Shown piece after piece: positions 7,506-13,859 of a DNA stretch of 16,599 nt. The notes beneath the pieces were generated by a model. It was given only the letters and a program-made list of their open reading frames with translations. It was not told the origin of the DNA and made no database searches. The DNA lies in NCBI GenBank assembly GCA_003485015.1, contig DNCN01000145.1:1-16599 (forward strand), written 5' to 3'. Position numbers and translations under genes: made by a program. How positions within the stretch are numbered: position 1 is the first letter of the stretch; each line of letters begins with the position of its first letter. Source of the DNA: a bacterium. GTDB taxonomy: Bacteria; UBA9089.

Positions 7506-7535
7506 CTACAGTGTGAGGATTTTTACAAACTGTAG
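7506..7535. other. Inverted repeat upstream of the glycan operon
   Basis: CTACAGT (7506-7512) and its exact reverse complement ACTGTAG (7529-7535) are separated by 16 bases. It lies in the 209-bp gap before the GT2 gene. No T-run follows, so it is not a typical intrinsic terminator. A regulator site or leader hairpin is possible but unproven. A second small dyad, TCATCT/AGATGA with a 6-base loop, lies about 50 bases upstream. No strong promoter is evident in this gap. Confidence 0.35.
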
Positions 7536-7603
7536 AGAATACGCCTGCGGATTTATGTAACCTGGGGTTTAAAATTAAGGAAGGGATAAGGGGTTAGGAA
7601 GAT

Positions 7604-8518
7604 ATGATTGAAGCAAGTGTTATTATCCCCACTTACAATCGAGGGAATCTTCTGAAGCTTGTCTTAGAAGCCCTCTTCAAACAAGACTATCCAAAAGATA
7701 GGTATGAGATTATTGTAGTTGATGATGGTTCGACTGACAATACCGAGGGACTTATAGATTCTTTTGATAAACCAACTAACTTCTCTTATATAAGATTGAG
7801 TAGGTCAGGGATAGCAAAGGCGCGCAATATAGGAATAAGAGAAGCACGGGGAGAGACGATAGTCTTTATTGATAGTGATCTTTTCGTCACACCCTCCTTT
7901 CTAAGAGAACATATGAAGTTTCAAGAAGGGGATAATAAGATAATTGTGCAGGGTCCTGTAATCCATACCTACAACCTCGAAAACCCTTTTATTGAATCTC
8001 CTAAGATTACAGACCTCTCCCAAGCATTCTTTGTTGGTGGCAATGTCTCTATAAAGAAGAAGTATTTAGTTGAAGCTGGGCTCTTTGATGAGGACTTCAA
8101 GTATGGATGGGATGATTTGGAAATTGGTGTGCGATTGAAGAAACTTGGTCTAAAGGCAGTAAGGAGCTCAAGTGCTATTGGCTACCATTATCGACCCAGA
8201 TTTACTCCTGAGAATCTTGCTTTATGTGAAGAGAAAGAGAGGGAGAGGGCAGAGAGTGCAATCCTATTCTACAAAAAGCATCCTACTATGAAGGTAAGGC
8301 TAATGACCCAGAACCTCCCCATCTTCTTTTTTTTGGAGAGCGTACTCTCCAGGCTAATAGGAGCTTTCTTTCCCTCTAAGGAGAAGATCATCTCATATTT
8401 AGCCAAGGAGAAGAGAGATCTTTGGCTCACACTCTTTGTCAATTTCTACCATAATCTATTATATGTGAATTATCTACGCAAGGAGAATGAGAAGTTTAAA
8501 GGTCCTAATTGCCAGTAA
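7604..8518 (+). CDS. Family 2 glycosyltransferase
   Basis: Inverting GT-A-fold glycosyltransferase of 304 residues, expected to add a sugar to a lipid-linked or lipid-A-like acceptor at the cytoplasmic face of the inner membrane. The N-terminal catalytic domain shows SVIIPTYNRG (5-14), IIVVDDGSTDNT (36-47), GIAKARNIGIREARGE (69-84) and the metal/nucleotide-binding DSD (90-92). The acceptor-side segment GGNVSIKKKYLVEAGLFDE (145-163) and GWDDLEIGVRLKK (168-180) resemble the C-terminal galactosyltransferase-type region (Glyco_transf_7C). Residues about 235-290 are partly hydrophobic and may form a membrane-associated tail. The substrate cannot be deduced. The ATG follows TAGGAAG closely. The 3' end overlaps the next gene by 32 bases, which suggests an operon. 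Confidence 0.9.
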   Translation: MIEASVIIPTYNRGNLLKLVLEALFKQDYPKDRYEIIVVDDGSTDNTEGLIDSFDKPTNFSYIRLSRSGIAKARNIGIREARGETIVFIDSDLFVTPSFLREHMKFQEGDNKIIVQGPVIHTYNLENPFIESPKITDLSQAFFVGGNVSIKKKYLVEAGLFDEDFKYGWDDLEIGVRLKKLGLKAVRSSSAIGYHYRPRFTPENLALCEEKERERAESAILFYKKHPTMKVRLMTQNLPIFFFLESVLSRLIGAFFPSKEKIISYLAKEKRDLWLTLFVNFYHNLLYVNYLRKENEKFKGPNCQ

Positions 8519-9665
8519 TGGTTATGGCGAGGATACAATTGCCTGTCAGCTCGTCAAAGAGTTAAAGACAAAGATGCCCATCCTCACATTTAAGGCCTTA
8601 CCCATTGTGGGAGAAGGAAAGGTCTATCTTTCTAATAGAATCGAGGTGCTTGGGCCACAAAGGATGATGCCAAGTGGAGGATTCGTCCGTATGGGACCGA
8701 AGTACTTACTAAAAGATATTCAAGCAGGCTTACTCAGTCTATCCATTGCCCAGATTAGAGCCTTAAAGGAAGAAGGTAAAAGGAGTGATCTTGTCATCAC
8801 TGTGGGGGACACCTTCTTAAATACCTTTTGTGGATTCTGGACGAAAAAGAAGACGATCTTTGTAAGTACAGCCCAGTCGATAAACATCGGGAGATTCTCC
8901 TTGATCGATATATGGCTTATGCGCCGGCACTCTAAAGTTGTGTTCCCTCGGGATGAAGAGACTGCCCATTATTTGAGAAGGTTTGGGATCTACGCAGTCT
9001 ACTTGGGGAATATAATGATGGACTGCCTCCAAGTTACAGGGAGTGACATGGGAATATCCTCCTCTACGAAGGTAATCGGCCTTCTTCCAGGAAGCAAGAG
9101 AGAGGCCTACAGGAATCTTCAATATATCCTAGAAATGGTGGAAGAGATTGGAGCACAAAGTAAAGATGATCTGCCCATATTCCTTCTTGCCGTTGCCCCC
9201 TCCTTAAAGATGAGTGAAATAAAAGAGGTAGCCAACAAAAAAGGCTGGAACTTCAAGAATTATAAGGAAATGGAGAGATTGGGAGGGTTTCAGAAGGGAA
9301 AGATCGAGATAATCCTTTCAGATAAGTTTGGTGATGTTCTTAATAGAGCAGATGTAGTGATTGGTCTTTCAGGAACAGGTAATGAGCAAGCCGTAGGGCT
9401 GGGTAAGCCGGTAGTTACCTTTCCTGGAGATGGTCCCCAGATGACCCTTCCTTTCTTGTTAGATCAGAGCAGACTCTTAAAGGGTGCAGTTATTGTCTGC
9501 CCTCGCAATAAGGAACATGTAACCAAAGAGGTTCTCTCCCTCTTGGCTGATCCCTCAAGAAGGGAAGAGATAAAAAGGATAGGATTAGAAAGAATGGGTT
9601 TTGCGGGTGGAGCAAGTCGGATTGTTTCATATATAATTTCGGAGATAATACCCCAGATTCAATAG
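8487..9665 (+). CDS. Lipid-A-disaccharide-synthase-related glycosyltransferase
   Basis: GT-B-fold protein of 392 residues that resembles the lipid-A-disaccharide-synthase-related family (TIGR03492 type) rather than true LpxB. The N-terminal half has LIASNGYGEDTIACQLV (7-23), where LpxB would have a G-E-x-S-G-D segment, and DLVITVGDTF (101-110). The C-terminal nucleotide-sugar half has VIGLLPGSKREAYRN (196-210), and VIGLSGTGNEQAVGLGKPVV (291-310) as the donor-binding Gly-rich segment. By analogy it should transfer a sugar to a lipid or undecaprenyl acceptor, but the reaction is not established for this subgroup. The ATG at 8487 is the only standard start after an in-frame stop at 8466. It lies inside the end of the GT2 gene, with AGGAG almost touching it, consistent with translational coupling. 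Confidence 0.85.
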   Translation: MRSLKVLIASNGYGEDTIACQLVKELKTKMPILTFKALPIVGEGKVYLSNRIEVLGPQRMMPSGGFVRMGPKYLLKDIQAGLLSLSIAQIRALKEEGKRSDLVITVGDTFLNTFCGFWTKKKTIFVSTAQSINIGRFSLIDIWLMRRHSKVVFPRDEETAHYLRRFGIYAVYLGNIMMDCLQVTGSDMGISSSTKVIGLLPGSKREAYRNLQYILEMVEEIGAQSKDDLPIFLLAVAPSLKMSEIKEVANKKGWNFKNYKEMERLGGFQKGKIEIILSDKFGDVLNRADVVIGLSGTGNEQAVGLGKPVVTFPGDGPQMTLPFLLDQSRLLKGAVIVCPRNKEHVTKEVLSLLADPSRREEIKRIGLERMGFAGGASRIVSYIISEIIPQIQ

Positions 9666-9687
9666 ACTCTGTGTTGAAAGGAGAAAT

Positions 9688-10851
9688 ATGGATTGCAGAG
9701 AGAACAGTCTAAATGAGAATTGGATAATCCTCTTCTTCTTTCTTCTTCCCCTAATTCCACCCTTAGCCTATATCAGCCTCCTTGTCCTTTCTGTCAATTG
9801 GTTTAGGAAAGGAAAAAAGATTGATTTTAGGAAGTATCTCGATCTAACCCATCCCAATCTGTATCTTATGATTCTAACTATCACTGCCTTCCTCTCGGCG
9901 ATCTTCTCCGATTATCGGCTGTTGAGCCTGGGAAGCTTTATACTTTTCCTCTTCTTCCCTTTGACCTACTTCTTCTTCTATGAACATATAGGGGCGGTAA
10001 GTAAGGAGAGGCTCTTTTGGGGTATTTCCCTTTCGATGCTAACGATCAGTTTATTGGCCATTCTCATAAAGATAAGTGGTATAAATCTTGAATACCGCTT
10101 CGAATTTCTACATCTCTATTTTTCTGGAGAGGATGGTATCTGGACCACCCTTGGTCATCCTAATAATCTCGCTAGCTATTTAGTGATGGCCCTCCCTCTC
10201 GTCCTCATCCCTGGACTGAGCAAAAAAAGGTATATACTCGTCTTCTTCTCCTTAGGGGTAGGGGTTTCTGCCCTCATTTTAAGCACAAGCTTGGGGGGGA
10301 TAGCTGCCTTTGGAGTGAGCTTTCTAATCTTTCTTCTTGTTAGAAGAAAGAGGCTGGGCCTTGCTCTCCTCTTTGCCTTTGTTGCCCTATGTATAATGAG
10401 GATGGATCTGATCCAGAAGGTCATCGAAGGATATTCGACTATGGAACCAAGGTTCTATACCTGGAGGCATGTCTTTCCCCAAATCTTCTTGGATCGTCCT
10501 CTGGTAGGGACTGGCTTAGGAGTCTATTCGGAAGTTTCCCGTCTTTACGGCACATCAAACCTTATCCTTTATGGAAGTACACATAACATCTATCTGCGAG
10601 TCCTTGTAGAACTTGGATCCTTAGGATTTATTGCTTTTGCTCTCTTTTTGTTCACCCTCTTTAGAAGGGCAATTTTCTATCTTCATTGCCACTCCCTCTA
10701 TGGTTTGGAGGGACTCCTTGGAGGATGCATTTTCTCTCTTTTAGGGGTTCTTCTTCAGGGGATGGTAGAAGACGTCATCCATATTGTCCCCTTAGGCTTC
10801 TTCTTCTGGTCGATAGCAGGGGTAAGTATGGGTCTGATCAAGGAACAATGA
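9688..10851 (+). CDS. O-antigen ligase/polymerase family membrane protein (Wzy_C domain)
   Basis: Polytopic inner-membrane protein of 387 residues with about ten to twelve hydrophobic segments (for example 12-38, 58-74, 78-99, 109-129, 161-176, 182-218 as two, 222-239, 306-325, 341-360, 365-384). The O-antigen ligase-like domain is supported by TLGHPNNLASY (154-164), Arg260 in the RFYTWR segment, PLVGTGLGVYSEV (271-283) before a periplasmic loop, and STHNIYLRVLVELGSLGF (297-314), where His299 and Glu309 occupy the usual conserved positions. Such proteins either ligate undecaprenyl-linked glycan to lipid A-core or polymerise glycan repeats; sequence alone does not decide which. AAAGGAG stands 5 bases before the ATG. 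It is 22 bases after the LpxB-related gene and overlaps the next gene by 4 bases (ATGA). Confidence 0.88.
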   Translation: MDCRENSLNENWIILFFFLLPLIPPLAYISLLVLSVNWFRKGKKIDFRKYLDLTHPNLYLMILTITAFLSAIFSDYRLLSLGSFILFLFFPLTYFFFYEHIGAVSKERLFWGISLSMLTISLLAILIKISGINLEYRFEFLHLYFSGEDGIWTTLGHPNNLASYLVMALPLVLIPGLSKKRYILVFFSLGVGVSALILSTSLGGIAAFGVSFLIFLLVRRKRLGLALLFAFVALCIMRMDLIQKVIEGYSTMEPRFYTWRHVFPQIFLDRPLVGTGLGVYSEVSRLYGTSNLILYGSTHNIYLRVLVELGSLGFIAFALFLFTLFRRAIFYLHCHSLYGLEGLLGGCIFSLLGVLLQGMVEDVIHIVPLGFFFWSIAGVSMGLIKEQ

Positions 10852-11777
10852 AAGAGAATCTTTTTATTACTGGGATAAGTGGTTGCATTGGACACTATTT
10901 ATTTGAAGTCCTGGCGAAGGACTCTCGATACCATCTATATCTCTTGGTAAGGGATCCTAAGAGGTTGAAATTTGATCTTGAATCTCATCCTAATATCAGT
11001 TTGATCAATGATCATCTCTGTAATATAAGAAGATATTCTGAACTGTTGAAGGAGATGGACTTTCTCATCCATTTGGCTACAGACTGGGGAAACTGGGATG
11101 TAGAGTATAAACATACTTTAGAGCTCTTTGGGCTTTTAGACCCCTCTCGTTGTAAGAAGGCAATCTATTTCTCAACGGCTAGCATATTGGATAGCGATAA
11201 CCAACCTATCAAAAATATAGATAAGATAGGAACTCCCTATATCCAAGCAAAGTACCTCTGCTATAAGAAGTTGCCTGAATTGAAGATCTACGATCGGATT
11301 ATTACTCTCTTTCCCACCTGGATCTTAGGAGGAAATGGCCAACATCCCTATTCACATGCCTCCTGGGTAATCTTAAAATTACTCAAGTGGCTTTGGTTGA
11401 TACGTTTCTTTAAGTTAGATATCCGTTTCCACTTCATCCATGCTAAAGATATTGCCCTTATCGTAAATTACATTTTGAAGAACGAGGTAGATAAATCGGA
11501 GCTTGTTTTAGGGAATCCTGCAATAAGTAGTGAGGAATTTGTCAGAGAGATATGTGAGGCTTTTAATAGAAAGATCTACTTCCAAATAAACATTTCATCA
11601 CGATTTATAAGATCTCTATCCCTTCTGTCTGGAAAGAGACTTCCTGCCTGGGATGATTTCTGCCTCAAGAAGAGACACTTTGAATATAAGGTGGTGAATA
11701 CTCAGACATTTGGAATTAAGTCGGATTATCAAACCATAGGTGAGACATTAAAGGAGCTTACCGTTTCTCCTCCGTAA
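10848..11777 (+). CDS. NAD(P)-dependent epimerase/dehydratase (extended SDR family)
   Basis: Rossmann-fold sugar-nucleotide or related dehydrogenase/epimerase of 309 residues. The N-terminal cofactor site is FITGISGCIGHYL (6-18, TGxxGxxG). FLIHLATDWG (72-81) follows strand 4. YFSTASI (107-113) provides the catalytic Ser/Thr, and YIQAK (131-135) is the YxxxK catalytic pair. RFHFIHAKDIALIVNYIL (203-220) is the usual region near the substrate domain. The substrate is unknown; context suggests a nucleotide sugar or glycan precursor. The frame is open further upstream to 10686, but the ATG at 10848 is chosen. It forms an ATGA overlap with the stop of the preceding gene, and the protein then begins exactly at the Rossmann strand. 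Confidence 0.88.
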   Translation: MKENLFITGISGCIGHYLFEVLAKDSRYHLYLLVRDPKRLKFDLESHPNISLINDHLCNIRRYSELLKEMDFLIHLATDWGNWDVEYKHTLELFGLLDPSRCKKAIYFSTASILDSDNQPIKNIDKIGTPYIQAKYLCYKKLPELKIYDRIITLFPTWILGGNGQHPYSHASWVILKLLKWLWLIRFFKLDIRFHFIHAKDIALIVNYILKNEVDKSELVLGNPAISSEEFVREICEAFNRKIYFQINISSRFIRSLSLLSGKRLPAWDDFCLKKRHFEYKVVNTQTFGIKSDYQTIGETLKELTVSPP

Positions 11778-11811
11778 GACAGAGCGGATTTGCTTGCCAT
11801 TTTGATAACAT

Positions 11812-13521
11812 TTAGATAAAGAGTTGGGCCTTGAAGAGGGAGGCATAGAGGCCATTCTTATCTAAGAGCTCCTGATGAGTGCCTGTCTCAACAATTCTTC
11901 CTGCCTCAAGTACGATGAGACGGTCGGCATGTATCACTGTTGAGAGGCGGTGGGCAATAATAAAACTCGTCTTCCCTTTCATCAGCTTCATTAAGGCTTC
12001 ATTGACTAAGGTCTCGGATTCGGAATCGAGGCTTGAGGTGGGTTCATCGAGGATGATTATCTTGGGATTCTTAAGAATGGCTCGGGCGATGGCTATTCGT
12101 TGACGCTCTCCCACTGAGAGCTTGAGCCCCCGTTCGCCCACGTTAGTCTCATACCCCTCTCTTAAAGAGGTAATAAACTGATGAATATTAGCCATTTTAG
12201 CCGCCTCAACCACCTCCTCATCACCTACCGCTAAATTTCCGTAGAGGATATTAGATCTAAGAGTTCCTGAGAAGAGTATAGGCTCTTGTTCCACGATCCC
12301 GATTTGAGCGCGGAGCGAAGAGAGTCTAAAGTTCCGAATATCTTGATGGTCTATCTTAATAACTCCCTTAGTAGGATCATAGAACCTCGGGATCAGATTG
12401 AGCAGGGTTGTCTTCCCTGCACCCGAGCGGCCAACGATAGCTACAGTCTCGCCCGGTTCTACCTCTAAGTTTATTCCTTTAAGGACATCTCTTTCCGGAT
12501 AACTGAAGTCTACATCTACAAACTCAACCTTTCCTTTGACAAGAGGCATATCCTGTGGGATAGCCGGCTCTTGGACCTCTTCCTTGATGTCCATCACCTC
12601 AAAGATCCGCTCACTTGAGGCTATGGTCTGTTGCCAGGAGAAGTAAGACCGGGCAATGGCTGTGAGGGGATCGGCAATAAGAAAAAGACAAGTGAAGAAG
12701 GCTATGAGTTTTCCTGGTGTAGTCTCTCCTTTTATGAGCTGAACTCCCGCTATCCAGACTACAATGCAGAGAGATAGAACGCTGACAAATTCGACAACCG
12801 GATCTTGGAATGCCCGCAGCTTTGAACGGAAGATAGCAATCCGTCCACTCTCTTTATTTATTTGGTCAAATCTCTCTTGTTCATGCTCCTGTCGGCAGAA
12901 GGAGATGACCGTCCTTATCCCTGTTACTACTTCATGGATCAGTGCAGAGATATTATCAGCCTGCAGCCCAAGTCTCTTAGACTCTACTTTCCCTCTTTCT
13001 CCGAACCTAGCCGCTAAGTAACAGATGATCGGAAGAAAGAGTGCGACGATTAGGGTAAGTTTAAAATTTAAAGAGAAGGTCTTGATTAAAAGGCCAGTAA
13101 AGATGAGAAATAGCGGGAGAATCCGAATGAAGTTCTCAACCAGTGTCTCTCGGATGATGGTTACGTCCTGGATGACCCTTGAAACAATCTCTCCGGTTTG
13201 CCAGTGGGTATAGAATGAGAGAGAGAGCCTCATCAGATGCCTAAAGAGATCTCTTCTCAGATCAACCACCATCCTCTGTCCTGCATAGGATATGAGATAG
13301 ACCTGGAAGTATGAGGCAACTTCCTTCAAAAAGAGGAGACCTATTGCGATAAGAATCAATTTAGTAAGGAGTTCCAAATCCTTAGTGCTTAGGACCCCAT
13401 CCACTAAATTCTGGATGATCTGAGGAATCAGAATCACTACTCCTATGACCACTAAGGTAGAAAGAAGTGAGCCCAGAACGTAAAGGAGATATGGCTTAAG
13501 ATAGGCGAGGGTCCTTACCAT
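11812..13521 (-). CDS. MsbA-like ABC exporter (fused membrane and ATPase domains)
   Basis: Half-transporter of 569 residues that should work as a homodimer, pumping a lipid or other hydrophobic substrate from the inner leaflet. The transmembrane domain spans about 8-305, with six helices visible as hydrophobic stretches (15-35, 52-72, 130-150, 153-172, 243-263, 270-290). The ATPase domain has Walker A GRSGAGKTT (364-372), a Q-loop EQEPILF (411-417), signature LSVGERQ (468-474, a common variant of LSGGQ), Walker B IIILDEP (488-494), a D-loop SSLD, and the switch His524 in AHRLS. Its position converging on a glycan operon suggests lipid A-core or glycolipid flipping, but MsbA-like sequences also include drug exporters. 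The stop lies 34 bp from the epimerase stop, with no obvious terminator between them. The ribosome site is weak (GGTG). Confidence 0.92.
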   Translation of the reverse strand: MVRTLAYLKPYLLYVLGSLLSTLVVIGVVILIPQIIQNLVDGVLSTKDLELLTKLILIAIGLLFLKEVASYFQVYLISYAGQRMVVDLRRDLFRHLMRLSLSFYTHWQTGEIVSRVIQDVTIIRETLVENFIRILPLFLIFTGLLIKTFSLNFKLTLIVALFLPIICYLAARFGERGKVESKRLGLQADNISALIHEVVTGIRTVISFCRQEHEQERFDQINKESGRIAIFRSKLRAFQDPVVEFVSVLSLCIVVWIAGVQLIKGETTPGKLIAFFTCLFLIADPLTAIARSYFSWQQTIASSERIFEVMDIKEEVQEPAIPQDMPLVKGKVEFVDVDFSYPERDVLKGINLEVEPGETVAIVGRSGAGKTTLLNLIPRFYDPTKGVIKIDHQDIRNFRLSSLRAQIGIVEQEPILFSGTLRSNILYGNLAVGDEEVVEAAKMANIHQFITSLREGYETNVGERGLKLSVGERQRIAIARAILKNPKIIILDEPTSSLDSESETLVNEALMKLMKGKTSFIIAHRLSTVIHADRLIVLEAGRIVETGTHQELLDKNGLYASLFKAQLFI

Positions 13522-13531
13522 AATTCACCAA

Positions 13532-13560
13532 AATATATATCAAAAAAGGGGAAAGTTCAA
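13532..13560 (-). promoter_or_regulatory. Possible promoter of the ABC exporter gene
   Basis: Read on the minus strand: TTGAAC (13560-13555), a 17-bp spacer and TATATT (13537-13532). The predicted start would fall only a few bases before the ATG at 13521, implying an almost leaderless message. That fits the weak ribosome site but could also mean the boxes are chance AT-rich sequence. Confidence 0.4.
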
Positions 13561-13586
13561 GATATTTCGCCAAAATCTTTTTATGC

Positions 13587-13615
13587 TTGACTCAGATATC
13601 TTTGTAGACTATAAT
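13587..13615 (+). promoter_or_regulatory. Strong consensus sigma-70 promoter of the small protein-fusA2-queH operon
   Basis: TTGACT (13587-13592), a 17-bp spacer and a perfect TATAAT (13610-13615). The predicted start is near 13622, about 30 bases before the ATG at 13653. It is the best match to the consensus in the window, which suggests high constitutive expression of the downstream genes. Confidence 0.85.
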
Positions 13616-13652
13616 AAAAAAACAAACTTGTTGAGTAAAGGGAGAAGAGAGA

Positions 13653-13832
13653 ATGAAGACGGAAGATGTGAGAAAGAAGGCCAAAGAAATAGGGCTAAAG
13701 ACGGGCAGGATGAAGAAAGAGGCTCTAATTTTGGCAATTCAGCATGCCGAGGGAAATATCCCCTGCTTTAGAAAGGGCACCGAATATTGTGATCGAGTCG
13801 ATTGTTGCTGGAGGGAAGACTGCCTCAGCTGA
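13653..13832 (+). CDS. Small Cys-rich protein with SAP-like N-terminus (59 residues)
   Basis: This short gene lies in a different frame from the longer overlapping open frame at 13583-13771. It is supported by GGAG 8 bases before the ATG, by the strong promoter just upstream, and by a protein-like sequence. Residues 1-32 form a basic, SAP-motif-like helix pair (EDVRKKAKEIGLKTGRMKKE, then ALILAIQHAEG). Residues 33-58 carry five cysteines (38, 46, 51, 52, 57) in IPCFRKGTEYC and DCCWREDCL. I recall short proteins of this layout, with AEGNxxCF and a C-terminal CxWRxDCL, as conserved hypotheticals in Deltaproteobacteria and similar groups. The function is unknown; the Cys cluster could bind zinc or iron-sulfur, and the SAP-like part could contact nucleic acid. 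It ends 27 bases before the EF-G2 gene. Confidence 0.8.
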   Translation: MKTEDVRKKAKEIGLKTGRMKKEALILAIQHAEGNIPCFRKGTEYCDRVDCCWREDCLS

Positions 13833-13859
13833 ATATAACTGCCACGAAGGAGGAAAGCT

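Noticed and set aside
10686..10847. Upstream extension of the epimerase frame
   Set aside because: The Arg/Pro/Ser-rich product has no family resemblance and lies over the end of the O-antigen ligase gene. The ATG at 10848 starts exactly at the Rossmann strand.
13583..13771. 62-codon plus-strand frame upstream of the EF-G2 gene
   Set aside because: It begins within the promoter and overlaps the better supported 59-codon gene (13653-13832) in another frame. Its product is a Gly/Arg/Glu-rich read-through with no ribosome site.
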